A stretch of DNA of 64,000 nt from Heterobasidion occidentale (taxonomy: Eukaryota > Basidiomycota > Agaricomycetes > Russulales > Bondarzewiaceae), in the NCBI GenBank assembly GCA_039111635.1, contig JBCAQO010000007.1:1302001-1366000 (forward strand), given 5' to 3'. Positions 1 through 12,200 of this stretch are shown in pieces. The notes under the pieces are model-generated. The model had not been told where the DNA came from. It saw only the letters and a program-made list of their open reading frames with translations, and did not search any database. The translations under genes were made by a program, and so were the position numbers. Each line of letters starts with the position of its first letter. Position 1 is the stretch's first letter.

Positions 1-2029
1 TTGCCCGATAGTCAAGGGCTTCATCACAAACCCCTTCCATTGCTTGACTGAGCCTACCATCCCTGGATTGGCCCAATTGAGCAGCGTCCAAAGCTCAAGG
101 TACGAGTTCTGGATCGCTGTACCAGTCAGGGCGATGCGCATTGGGCCCGTCCTAGTTTCCGCAAGCTGCGATCGAGACGACGTCGCTTGGTCGGCTTGGG
201 CATCGGGACTATTCAGCTGAGAGATGTGCGATGGTATTGGATGATCGGGCGCCCAAGCAAACTCTGACAAGGAAGTTGTTGTTTTAGAATTGGGGTTCTT
301 GAGTCGATGTGCCTCGTCAACAATGAGGACACTCCACGGAAGGGACTCGATGAGCTCAATCGACCGAAGAGCAGTATCGAAAGAGGTGATAACTAAAAAA
401 TTAACCATCATGCGACCATACCTAACACCTCTAACTTACCAACGTCGAGCCGTCCCATCTTGAAATCGTTCAACACTTCATTGCGGGCGTTGCCTTGAAA
501 GGAGCCTACTTCGAAGTGCGCCCACTTATTGTATATATGTTAGCAGGAGAAAAGGTCCAGCTTCAAATAGAACACGAACCTTCTTGAACTCAGCCTCCCA
601 CACACCAACAACGGAAGTCGGCACTACGATCAATGCTGTGGCCCAAGTTGCGTCCGCCGGTGGCAATTTCCGGTGCTTCCGCCATTCTCTCTCATCTTGC
701 AGCTCAGAGACGCGATCCCGCCGTCTACGGCGGTCCTCCTTCGTCCCAACCTTGTGCATGATAGCAGAAAGAAAAGATATGACCTGTATCGTCTTCCCGA
801 GACCCATGTCGTCGCCGAGAATAGCGCCCCGATTGGCGACGTAACAGTCGTAGAAAAACCTCACACCCTCACGTTGGTAGTCGCGCAGATATTTGTTGAG
901 GGATCTTGGGACACGGATTCCGCGTCCTTTGTCAAGCCAAAAAGCGTCTACATCCTCTGGATGAGGCGCCTTCGAATAATCTTCAGCCCCAGAATCTGAC
1001 TCCGTTGCGGAATCGTCAACCTCTGTGGATTGTTGAGTTGTGCGGCCTTGAACGAGGTTGATGAATGATTTGACAGATGAGTAAACGAAGGGGACTCACG
1101 ACCTGCCTGCGAAGCCTGGATGTTCGACACAGTGACGTCGGCTTCGCTGTCAGACTCTGTGGCAGAGTCATCGTCATTTCTTACTGTAGCAGCTTTGGGT
1201 ACCTGTGAGGAAGCCCGAATTATAGTGGGCATAGACGCCTCGTCGCCATCGTCTGACTCTAAAGAATGAAGATGTGAACATCAGGACACGACATGATGGC
1301 TGAGACAAACCTGTCTCGCTGTCATTGATCGCAGTGCTTTGTGTTGGTTGAGAAGCTACTGCGCGAAATGATGCAAAGTGCTTCGGTCTTACTGGACTAC
1401 TCGACAGTTGTTCGCTGAGCTGACGTCCTCCTCCTCCTCCTGTTCCTCCAACTCCTCACCTTCTTCGCCCAAGTCTTCTTCTCAAATGTCTCATCGTCAG
1501 ACGACGCAACTTCAAGACCAAGACTTTCATCTAAAGTACCGTCAATATAGAGCTTCGAACAGCGTCAATTATCTTCTTACCGAAATATTCAAGAAGGGGG
1601 TTGTGAGTTGAAACATGTTGCCGCTTGGCCTCTGAGACAGTCTGTTAGACCGTTGTTGATGTGGGAGGAAAAGAAATACTATTCACTTTTCCGAGGGGGT
1701 CTCGTATCAATATATCTAGCGCATCGCTCCTTCTGCCTCGTTTGGCCCTGGTAGTAGCTGCGGCTCCCTTGCGACCTCGGCCTCTCTTGGGCAACTCGTA
1801 CACGTACGAACCCGGATTAAAATCAGAATCAGAGTCCTCCTCTGAGAGTAGTGGTTCGTATCATTGAAGCAACATTTTAAAGAGTGGGTCTCACCTAGAG
1901 GGGCCGGTATTGATTGCAGTTTCCCTGTGAGCGTCTTTCAGAATGGAGATTGTTGGAAAACACGATAAAAATGACCCCACTCTTATCATACACAGAGGTG
2001 CCCTTAGCACTCATTTTATTTGACATCAT
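1..2029 (-). CDS. SNF2-family DNA-dependent ATPase, ERCC6L2-like (C-terminus beyond window)
   Basis: Chromatin or DNA-repair translocase that hydrolyses ATP on DNA. The minus strand shows Walker A GDDMGLGKT (about 780-810), the helicase Ia-like stretch ALIVVPTSVVGVWEAEF, the Walker B/DEAH box LIVDEAHRLKN (about 300-330) and motif III ALTGTAIQNS (about 120-150). The residues around motif I and the KLPPADATW segment resemble the fungal ERCC6L2/Rad26-like subgroup. The N-terminal exons (about 1,000-1,900) encode acidic Ser/Asp stretches and an AT-hook-like KRGRGRKG. Only the N-terminal region and the first RecA lobe are present; the second lobe lies to the left of the window. The ATG at 2,029 is a guess, because the first two exon junctions do not resolve cleanly. 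It diverges from the Snf12 gene. Family assignment is firm, subfamily moderate. Confidence 0.85.
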
Positions 2030-2362
2030 GATATGGTTAGTTCGTACGGGCCAGCCGCCAGTGGCGCAGATGAGACAAGGAGAAGAGGAAGGGGTTGCAG
2101 AACAAGACGCGCAGTCATGGTTCGTGACTAAATGGACGCGTCGAATCACGTGTGGTGGCCATTTGTGACATCTGTGACCATCCTCCCTCTTTCAAGCCGA
2201 CCCTCCGACGACCTCGAGGTCTGTCTTTCTTGTTTCTCCCTCATCCTGACTCCCAAATGCTTATATTCTTGTCCAGAACTTTTTGGGTCCTCTATTTCGA
2301 GGAATTTGAGCGCGTGAAATAACTTATAACTAGGCCGTTGATCAACCGTCAAAGCTGTTGAA
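2030..2362. other. Divergent intergenic region between SNF2 ATPase and SNF12
   Basis: About 330 bp separating two divergently transcribed chromatin genes. It presumably holds both promoters. I see no additional ORF or repeat. Confidence 0.5.
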
Positions 2363-4076
2363 ATGAATCCGGCAGACCAACAGAAGGTGCCAAAGTGCGT
2401 ATAACGCCCGCGCCTGCCCTTGAACGCGTCCTTGACATCTTTATCGTCTCTGACTATGCCCTAACCACGGTGCGCGTTGCAGAAAGCGCAAGATCGTTGA
2501 TCGCACCTTGCCGTCCTCTATCCACTCCGACCCCACATTTTCCGTGGACTCGAAGATGTACCAAGACTTACTCGAGATGGAGAAAAAGCTGGACTGGACA
2601 ATGATGAGGAAAAGGGCCGAAGTCCAAGATGCGCTTATGCGAACACCAACTGTGCGTCCTCATGGAACCATCACGCTGTTCGTTGTCTCACATACAGGCG
2701 AATTTGTTGCATCAAGACAAAACGCACGCTTCGGATATTCCTCTCACATACCGTCTCCGGTCAGACCTGGCAAAGCGCCGATGCAGGAAGTTCGGCGACT
2801 CCTAATCTGGAGACAGGTCAGGGTATACCAGCATGGCAAATGAAGATCGAGGGGCGTCTATTGGAGGTACGTTTCCATCTATGAGCTGTGCTTTAGCTCG
2901 AAACACATCGGACTCGTAGCCTCAAAATCAGCGCTCGAAAGACAAAGCCCCCATTCGTCAGTTCTCCACCTTCCTCAAGAGCATGATTGTGGAACTCGAC
3001 CGAGATCCCGCTTTGTATCCCGATGGGAACATCGTGGAGGTGTGTTGATCATCCTAACAACAACCTATGTTGTTCTCACCTTCTCGGGTACAGTGGCATC
3101 ATGGGCCCGCGCAGCCAGTATTGGATGGTTTCACAATACGGCGGACGGGTGATAAGCCGACTAAAATTCGGCTCGTTATGTACCTTCAACAACAACCTCA
3201 ACAGTACAAAGTGCACCCAGATTTAGGTCTGCTTTGCACTATGCGCGCCTTCCGCCGGCTGTGCCGCCAAGACACTCATGATCCTTCTATGCAATAGGTG
3301 CCATCCTCGGTGTAAGAGAAGACAGCAGAACTGGCATTATCCAAGCTCTGTGGAATTACATCAAGATCAACAATCTTCAGGATAAGACCCATAGGCAGCA
3401 GATACATCTAGACACGGCTCTCCGACGTGTGCGTTGCACCTTTCATCATTCACATCGATTCGGTGTCCTCCACCAGTGTCATCTTTTGGCTGATTCTCGG
3501 AGCTGCACAGATATCCAACGTTGAAAGCGTTCCATTCGCGGCACTACCTGAACTTGTCAATCGATTCCTCATGCCATCGGATCCGGTCGTCATCCATTAC
3601 ACTATCAATCCCAGTATGCCACCGCCAGAAAGAGCGATGGCCTGGGATGTAGAGGTAAAGATGGAAGATGTCGCAATGAAAGCAAAGATGACTGGTGTCA
3701 TGTTGGGAATGACCCGCGAAGCATCAAGAGAGATACTGAAACTTGATGACGAGGTATGCTCTCGTTTGAGATTCTCTTGTCACTTTAGTCTCTGAATATC
3801 TGGACCTAGATCTCGGCGTTGACGCAGTCGATGCATTCCTCTGTGCTCAAACGACAATTCATGCAATCCTTCGCTGACGATCCCGCGGTTTTCATCAACA
3901 CTTACCTTCAATCTCAGTCCCGCGACTTGGAGTCGATGCTAGGCAGCGGGCCAAGCGAAGGCGCGACGGTGCGCAGAGAGGATCTGCAACGCAGTGAATA
4001 CTTCCGGATGCCGTGGGTTGAAGAGGCGGTGGCGATATGGGAAGGCATGAGACTGGCGAGCAGGGTGATGCCATAG
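2363..4076 (+). CDS. SWI/SNF-type chromatin remodelling subunit with SWIB domain (Snf12/Rsc6/SMARCD family)
   Basis: Accessory subunit of SWI/SNF- or RSC-type nucleosome remodellers. It starts with ATG at 2,363 (MNPADQQ). A first intron then joins to PKKRKIVDRTLP, which matches the KKRK-D-LP opening of SMARCD proteins and looks like a nuclear localisation signal. Next comes the MYQDLLEMEKKLDWTMMRKR helix typical of the family. The SWIB/MDM2 fold lies at about 3,150-3,430 and is recognised by PTKIRLVMYLQQQPQQYK, LGAILGV and QALWNYIKINNLQD. The C-terminal part (3,520-4,076) contains QSQSRDLESMLG and ends MRLASRVMP. At least seven short introns are inferred. No frame problem was seen. The protein is about 400-450 aa, in the normal range. 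Confidence 0.93.
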
Positions 4077-4561
4077 TCGAGGGCGATGCATACCTTCATC
4101 TGTTATTATTGTGTAGTTTTGTGTTCCGCTATCCGCTGCTATCCGTAAGTATCCGTATTGTATTGGGATTGCGGCCGGTAACGAGTGGCGTCAAGGCCCC
4201 ATCATGTGCTGCATGTGGTCATGATGTATATGGCCCGTAATATGCCGAGCGTTCAAACGTCGATAGACAAAGAAACATTGACTGAAATTGGGTGGTGAGG
4301 CCTCGAGGAAGATGTGAAGGTATCGAGAGTTGGTCTGACGACGGCCGTGTGTCGTAAACAAGACAGCTTGTACGCTTTCACATCTTGAAGAACGAAAAAT
4401 AGCCCCACTAGGCCAATTGTGAGCCAATCGGGAGGGTCCAGCCGACCACACCGTTGAGAGGGGTGGTTCGATCCACCATTGACTTATAAAGGCGGCTCAA
4501 ATACCGGCACCCCTCGCTACGTTCGTCCCTCTCTCTCCTCTCCCTCTCTCCCTCTTTAGAT
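4077..4561. other. Intergenic region, upstream of BAR-SH3 gene
   Basis: About 485 bp between same-strand genes. A TATA-like TTATAAA lies near 4,484. Pyrimidine-rich CTCTCCCTC stretches just before 4,562 resemble fungal core promoters. No coding signal was seen. Confidence 0.4.
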
Positions 4562-7023
4562 ATGAATGCAAGCAAACGAGTGCGTCTTGCCTTTCCTCTA
4601 TGTCCAGCGGCGGACTTACGGCATCCCATCTAGCTTGGACGACTCCGTCAGGTATACAGCTCGGTCATCTGCCACGCGACTCGGAATAAGCAGCTGATGC
4701 GCCCACACCTTTAGTGGGCAGGTGAAGTCATCTCGTCCAAAGACAAGAGCAACGTCACCGATGAGACGCGCGAGCTTGAGGATGATATCGAGCTGCGACG
4801 AAGTGGGATTCAGCGGTGTGTGCCATACCCCCTTCCAACTCCACCCACTTGCTGAGCATCGTTCAGTCTCCTCCTCGTTTCCGCCCAGTATCATCATGTA
4901 TTATCCAAGAAGAAGGAGTCAGAGGCCCTCGACGATCCCGATAAATACCTCCCTCGCGATTCGATGGGCATTGTAATGATAGCACACGGAGAAGAATTCG
5001 GCGAGGATTCTGCGTTCGGTGTGTCTTCCGGGGTTCCCTATCTCAGATCCCGTGCTGACACGCTTCCTCTTACGCGACAGGATCCTCCCTGGTCAAATTC
5101 GGGCGCGCGCACTGTAAAATCGCTACACTTCAAGAAGCATATGCACTTACACTACAAGATTCCTTTGTAACACTCTTGAACATTTTTTGGATGAGATCAA
5201 AGACTACGAGCAGGAGAGAAAGAAGCTCGAGACTCGAAGGTTTGTGTGCTCTCCGGCCCTTTCCCGCCGTGAACAGCATGACGAGCCCGGTGCATCAGAT
5301 TGAACTACGATGCCGTCCTGAACAAGATGGAGAAGCTGAAAGGGAGTAAGAAGGAGAAGGATAGGTTGGATGCCGAGGACGAGCTGGCCAAGGCGCGATC
5401 ACGCTAGTGCGTTACTATGCCTTATGCCACAGACCTTCACTCACCTCATCGTTGGGTTTCGTAGCGAGGAGACAGCGGAAGATGTCCGAGCGCGCATCTA
5501 CGCCATCCAGGAGAACGAGATTGACCAGCAACGCGAACTGACGAATTTCCTAGACCTCGAGCTGAACTTTGCTGAGCAGTATGTAGAGGTGCTGCGCGAT
5601 GTGAAGATGAACTGGGTGGAGGAGTATGTTGTACCCGGCACTTCTCCTTCATCACATATACTGATCCGGTGGGCCTGCCCAGCTCCAGCGCCTCGAGACG
5701 CGACCATCCGCGCCCCACAGGGCCTATGCACAACTTCGCTCGCTCAGCCGAGCTCGAGGAGAGAGAGAAGGACAAAGAGATGGACAAGAAGACGAACAAG
5801 TTCAGCTCTGTTCGCTCGCATAAGTCTAGCCGCAGCTCCGTCTCGACGGCGAAGCGTACCTCACCCCCAACTGACGACGATTCCTCCGAGGAAGAGGCGG
5901 ACACCAAGCCCCGTTCGCGCAAGTCTTCTACTGCTACACGCTCGCGGGCCGGCTCGGTCGTCTCACGACCGACGTCGCGCGCGAGTCGCAAGCGGTCGGA
6001 TAGCGTGACGACGACAGGGAGTACCGTAGAAAAGAGAAGGAGGACAAGAAGCGATTGAGCGTGGCAGGATGGACAGGTGGCTGGAGAAAGAAGAACGGGG
6101 AACGGCTCAAAGACGATGACGACGACGACGAGCCACAAGAGCCATCGCGTCACGGTTCAACTAGCTCCCTTTCTTTCATGTCTGCCAAGTCAAAGCCGAA
6201 GTCTGCGAAGAGCACACCAAGCACGTCGCCCGTCGCGCCCTCACGAACCCTGCGTGGGCTTCCAGACGAGACGCGCAAGCGTGTGCGCGCGCTGTATGAT
6301 TTCTCGGGGTCTTCGGACGAGCTGACCTTCCATGTGGGCGACGAGATCGTCGTCGTCAACGAAGTGCTCGACGAGTGGTGGATGGGCGAGCTCGGCGGCA
6401 AGAAGGGCCTGTTCCCGACGAGCTATACCGAGCCTGTCCTTAACCTGCGCGCCAGAGCCTCGCCGCCGATCCCGCGCCGCGCGAACACCTTCAACGGGGC
6501 GCACCTCGGCTACCAGCTCCTCAGCCTCTACTTCAGACGACAGCGTCAGCCGACGCATGGCCGACGCGGCGGAGCACCCCTTCGGCGATCACAACGCCCC
6601 GCTAAGCGCGCGCACGCCGTCATCGGTATACGGGCATGGGTACGACACCGAGAGCCTCGCAAGCAGCGTGGAAGACGACGAGGAGCACGAGCAGGCAAAG
6701 CTGATGCCAGAACACAGCCACGAGGACGAGGATGACCCGTGGACCACACATGGCACTCGCGCGGCACCTGAGTTGCCTCGTCGCCCGACAGATACTACCC
6801 CGCGCAAGGCACCCCCGCCCCGCCTCCCCGCCGCGCAACCGTCACATCGTCGACGCCACCCATCGGGGCTGCCGCAGCCAGCAAGGCTTCACCTTTCTTC
6901 AGCTCAGTTTCGTTACCTGACAGCCAGACGGGCAACTGCAGCGAATTCAAACAGAACCCATTCAAGACGAAGGGGATGTGCGTGAACTGCTTCAGGATGC
7001 ACAACGTTGACATCTTGATTTGA
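4562..7023 (+). CDS. BAR domain and SH3 domain protein (four apparent single-base frame breaks)
   Basis: Predicted membrane-curvature/actin-endocytosis adaptor. The start MNASKR is followed by an 18-nt microexon (4,634-4,651, LGRLRQ) and WAGEVISSKDK. The BAR helices run to about 5,620 (YHHVLSKKKE, GEEFGEDSAFG, KFGRAHCKIATLQEA, YEETAEDVRARIYAIQENE). A Ser/Lys-rich linker follows. The SH3 domain is at about 6,280-6,435 (RALYDFSGSSDELTF, WWMGELGGKKGLFPTSY). The tail ends in a Cys motif, FKQNPFKTKGMCVNC, and stops at 7,021-7,023. The reading frame breaks near 5,183-5,188, 6,030-6,040, 6,496-6,499 and 6,826-6,829; each is fixed by one base. Family resemblance continues on both sides of every break, so I read this as one gene with sequence errors, although a recent pseudogene is possible. 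Confidence 0.87.
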
Positions 7024-7424
7024 TCTGCTTGACGGCCTCATGAGACCTGAGAAGTCGAACGTGTTTATTTTTTGCTGGGTAGGTTATATACATATTGCTT
7101 GGAACGAGTCACGAAATCCTCGCGGCTCGGGCGACCCTTGTTTAGTTGGAGTTTTGGTACTTATGACGCGCATATACACATCGTAGACGTAGCGTAGTGG
7201 CCTTGGTATCGCTGGACGACATTTAATGGTGCTTACTGATTAGCTCACATATCTCTACCATGCAGGTTGATTGCTCTCCTAGAATTGCTAGCCATGCTGT
7301 TCCGGTTGTGTCTGAACGTTAACATTGAGGCGTTACTCCAAGGCTCTCCAGCCAGCAGACTGTGTCTTCCATCTATTTTACAAAAAAAAATACATCTTGA
7401 CCTCTAATGTCTTTTTCTCGAGGT
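7024..7424. other. Convergent intergenic region
   Basis: About 400 bp between the 3' ends of the BAR-SH3 gene and the IMPase-like gene. It contains an A9 run at 7,382-7,390. No gene was recognised. Confidence 0.4.
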
Positions 7425-8866
7425 TCACTCAGCCTGCACATCCTCTACCGTTTCGTAGAACTCCTTGACGATTCTTTTCTGCGCGTCGACCGCTTTCTCG
7501 CCCTACAAGGCGTCAGTTCGACGAATAGATTGTTCACGGATAAACATACTTCAGAATCTGCAATTCCTCGGACAACGAGATACTTTCTTCCAGTAAGGAT
7601 GGTCTCGGTGACCTCGCCGTCGTGTGGTGAGTCTTTCGAGCCTGTGACGAAGCCGCCGGCTTCTTGAGCGATCACAATCCCGGCCTGTTCGAGGAAAAGT
7701 ACAAGGTAAGCAGAGGACATTAAAGTGATTCGAAACGGTGGCCTACGCAGACATCCCATGGCCTAGTTAATCGAATGCGGAAAAACAAGCACCGGCTTTA
7801 ATACCAGGCTACCCAGGGAATCATACGTCACCTACCAGCATCCAATCTCCCTGCATAGCACAACCTTTCATCAGTGGACGCCCGAGTTTATTTGTGCTGA
7901 CCGAAGAAGGCGCACCAGTACATATCGAGCCCACCCTGCGCAACCATCGCAAAGTTGAGCGCCGCGCTACCGATAGAGCGGAGAGAGTGTGCCATACGCC
8001 CGCCTTGGACACCACCGGCAGGGTCGCCCGCGAGGCGCGTGAACGAGTCGGCTTTCTTCTGAATTGCAGAGGCCTTGCGGTCAGAGCCCCATTCGATCGC
8101 TGTAAACCTCGGCCGTCAGCATTTCGCGATTCGTGGGCGGAGCGCGTCGGAAAGCAGAGCGTCCCCTCGTGTGTGCGAGAGGGGAGCCGTATGCAAATAC
8201 AATACGAGACACGTACCCACAAGAGCTTGGGATAGAGATGGCAACGGGTGTGCGGGGGCCAAGGGCAGCTTCTGTTGTTGCCCGCCATTGCGCGTCAAAA
8301 ACGACCCTTGCCCTTTGGTGCCAGTGTATAGATGGTCGAGGAACGGGTTGTAGATCACGCCAAGGACAGGACGCTTTTGGTCGATGAGACCGATGGATAT
8401 GCAGGCGAAGGGAAAGGCATGGACGAAGTTCGTGGTTCCATCTGCAGGATCAGATGAACGCGCAGCATGCAGTCGTATCACAGGGTTATTTACCGATGGG
8501 GTCGACACAGAAGGTGGGTTCGTCTGTAAGAGGAGGCCGCGTTCCGGACGAGTAGCTTTCCTCCCCGATGCTGCATCCGGTATCGAGTCAACCATTCAAT
8601 ATTGACCAGAAACTCGAAGGAGAGACGCACAACTTGAAGTTTGGATAAGCCTTCGCGATCTCGTTCTTGACAAGTTCTTCGACCTTGACGTCGTATTCCG
8701 TGACGAGATCGACCGAGTTTTTCTTCTCGCCGATGTCGGAAGCAGACGCGTTCTGGATAGCGTGTGAGCCCTCGAGTATGAGCTTGCCTGCGGTGCGCGC
8801 AAGGTTGACCGTGAAGGCGAGAATATCTCGCAAGTCGGAGGGAGTAAGTGGGTAAGACTCAGTCAT
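7425..8866 (-). CDS. Inositol monophosphatase family protein
   Basis: Mg2+-dependent phosphatase of the IMPase superfamily. It likely dephosphorylates inositol monophosphates, though the QutG/Qa-X group is also in this family. All three metal-site motifs are readable: [18 protein letters not shown] with an intron after DPI, and the C-terminal YWEIGCWPWDVCAG. This last motif is assembled from two consecutive microexons of 15 nt (7,836-7,850) and 16 nt (7,747-7,762). The N-terminus is [15 protein letters not shown]; the in-frame codon further upstream at 8,884 is TTG and was rejected. The protein ends [12 protein letters not shown]. The estimated size (about 310-320 aa) fits the family. It lies downstream of LeuRS on the same strand. 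Confidence 0.93.
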
Positions 8867-9212
8867 TGCCGTCGTCGTCGTCAAAGAGGAGATGAGTTAT
8901 TTGCCAGCCAGTTGCAACGAGCAAGGATAGCACGTTCGTCCATCTCCGGGACTTGGTACGCGACGTCATAATCGATAATCTCAAACTGCAGGCAGCAACA
9001 TCGACGATGTTTGGACTTCACAGCTGTGCTTCTCTTTATTCCAACGTATAGTCCGATCGTTTATTCATAGTTGGCTCGTTCTTTCGGAACACACTTATCG
9101 CACAATCAGGGAAGTCACGACTTTCCTTCCTCGCACCGCCGCGTCAAAGCCTGAAGAAAGTACATCGCTGTCGATTATTAGGCAGTTTCCCCACATGTAA
9201 GAGCAAGAGTCT
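8867..9212. other. Intergenic region between LeuRS and IMPase-like gene
   Basis: About 345 bp, LeuRS 3' end followed by the IMPase promoter, both on the minus strand. Nothing else was recognised. Confidence 0.4.
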
Positions 9213-12200
9213 CTATTTCTTCGTCGAACCCTTCTTCTCTGGTGCGGCGTGATTAGGCGGAAGCTCTTCCCCGGTGGACGTAACGTTCCTAAACTCAAAG
9301 GCGGGGCCTCCTGGCTCCGAGCTCTCGATAATCGACTTCGAGTAGCCCTTCTCCAATGCCTCCTCAGCAGACAGGACCTCAGCCACGGTGAGGTTGAGCG
9401 TGCGTTTCAGGTAGGGCAAGATCTCGCCCAGGACTTGGTTTTCCGAGAACGGCAGCGTCCGGTTGAACGCCGTCGTTGCTCCGAACTCGGCGATCCGTTT
9501 CTGTTCAGTCACAACATCATAAGCATTCAGCACGCGGGGATCGAGAAGCGTACAAGTAAAAACTCACTTTGAGCAGCTGCACGAAGGGCATTGCGCGCTT
9601 CTCCTTGATCAGGCCCTGCGCGGTCAGGATCTCCCGCACGCGCACATCGTCCACCTTGTCCCTCTCGGCGTCCCATGCCTCCTTGACCGCCTGCAGACAC
9701 ACGTTCTGCCACTCGGGGAACTTGGTCGCGACGTATACGCGCACGGCGCGAGGCTGCTTCGGGTCGAACAGCGCGGGCCCGCCCTTGGCCTTGCTGATCT
9801 TCTTCAGCAGCGCGACCTCGGCATCACGGATCGTCTTGACGGTCTCGCGCATGTAAGTGCTGGCGTCAAGAATCGGCTTGTCCACCGGCGAAATCGGTGT
9901 CGGCCAGAGGGCATGCTGGATCGACTTTGGCTCGCCAAGGATGGACGTCCAGATGTGCTCGGCAAAATGAGGAGCGATGGGGGTGATGAGCAGAGCAGAG
10001 ATACGGATCCAGTATCGAACGAGGTCGGCGTGCATGCCGATGTCGGAAGTAACTTCGCGATACCAGTCGCGGGCGGTTTGGAGCTCGTAAAACCCGTACT
10101 TCAAAGCATCTTTGTAGTTAGTGCTGCGAGGATCCATCGTAAGCTATATGGGCAAGAGAACGGATGGATAGGAACCTACGAGTCGTAATGTGACTGAGTG
10201 ATGTTGATCAGGTTGTTGATTTCCTGCTCAAACACTGCGTCGTGATACGAACTACGAGGTCCTGTTCGCAAGTTCGCAGATGCCTGTGTCATCTCCTAAA
10301 ATGATGGGAGAGCAATCAACGGCGATTTTACGAATCAGGAAAACAGACAACGCACCTCGCACCACGCCAACAAGGTATGCACCCGCAAGATATTCGCGTT
10401 CGCGGTCTTCTCGTCAAAGTTCGCGTCCTCGATGCCATCACCAGCATCCGCAAGAGCCAACCGCGTCGCGTCCGCACCGAATTTCTCCACGCCCTGACGC
10501 AGCGTGAGCGAGTTGCCCGTGCTCTTCGACATCTTCTTCCCGTTCAGCATCAAATGCCCGTTTGTGCGCATGCTGAGCGGCCATTTATCTTCGGGGAAGA
10601 TCGCGACGTGGTTGTAGAGAGCAAACGTCAAATGGTTGTTGATCAAGTCCTTGCCAGACGAGCGTACGTCGAAGGGATAGAAGTAGTTGAACTCGTGTTT
10701 CATCGCGTCTGCTTTTTCTTTCGGCAGGGAAGAAGAGGAGGGCCAAGGTCCGTCAACCAAGATGTACTCCCACACCTCATCGGTCAATTGTTCAGGGGCG
10801 ACATCGAGCGGACCGCGGACCTTGCCATCAAGAGACCCTAGTTACAAGAACAGAGATTCAGGTCGCAAAAGTACCGTTGAAAGCGAGACTGACATACTGT
10901 GGAGCAGGTGAGCGACGGTGTAATACGACATGTATAATGTCGAGTCACTCAAACTCTCTACCAAGAACTGCTGATCCCAAGGTAACTTGGAACCCAAACC
11001 ATATGTCCGGGCGCACGCCCACTGGTTCAGCCACGCCAAAGTACCCTCGAACGCATTCCGCGTCTCCGAGAAATAGGTGTTCATTTTGGCGAGCGCACTG
11101 AAGGAATCAAACGAATCAGCCGGCGGCGTCTCCTCTTAAAGCGTTGAACGCACCGCTCGGTTTCCGCGCGCCACTCGGATTCTCCGTAGTCCAAGTACCA
11201 CTGGTCCATGAGCGCGACCACGCACTCGTCCGCGCTACGTGAGATGACGAGCCCCTCAGGCTCCGCATATGCGATCGCCACGCCCTTCTCGATCAGCGCC
11301 GCGCGCACCTTCGGCTTCGCGTCTTGCACGCTCTCGCCCTTGAAGTCACCAACGAGCATTGTGCCGCTGTAGAAGCCCTCCTTGTACGCGAGCTCCTTCG
11401 CCTCCGCGAGTAACTTGGTGTCCTTCTGCGATGCGATCTTGAATTTCTTGATGAGCGCAGGGGCAGTCATGTCTCCGTAGGTCGGCGTTGAGAGCACTGG
11501 GACGGGGTCGAAGGCAGCCCATTTAGGGATCGATCTTGTAATACTCGGCTTTTTTGCGGAGGTCGGTGAGCGTCGCAAAGTCATCTGGAGAGTCGGAGGG
11601 GACGGAGGTCACGACACCAGTACCCTGAAATCCATTTCCATGTGTAAGGTTGCAAGAGATACAGGTTAGCTTTCAGCACACGAACCTTGGTTTCAAGGAC
11701 GTGTCCATCGGAAGAAACAAAGATCTCGGGATGATAGACAGAAAGCGGCGCAGATATTTTCGTGCCGACAATTTTGGATCCCTTCGATCTCTGCGAGCTT
11801 GTTCGCCTGGCCACGGATTTCGAAGATGCCCTGGAAAGCCATGTTGCGTGCTGAGCGTGCTGTGCAGACGTAGGCCTCCTTGTCGTTCGCCGCGTAGACG
11901 CCGTACTTGATGGCAGTACCAACGAAACAGTTGGTCTGGCCGTACCTGCGAGGAGAACGGAATCATGAACAGCACAAGAAAGACAAGGATGCAACATACA
12001 TGGTCTCTGGTCTCAAAGTTGCGGCAACGAGGTAAACCTTGCGTCCGCCGACCTTGGCTGCGATCTCTTGAGTTTCCTTGCTCCACTCTAAAACTTCCAT
12101 CTTGATGCCGGTATACTCTTGCGGCCCGACTCCTTCGCCATCTTGTCGATCGTGATCCATGGCAAGGCTGGCCATCCTTGGGACTGTAGATCGTGTAGCG

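Noticed and set aside
5446..6153. Long minus-strand ORF opposite the BAR-SH3 gene
   Set aside because: It is a shadow of the Ser-rich coding strand; no family motif, and the opposite strand carries clear BAR and SH3 sequence.
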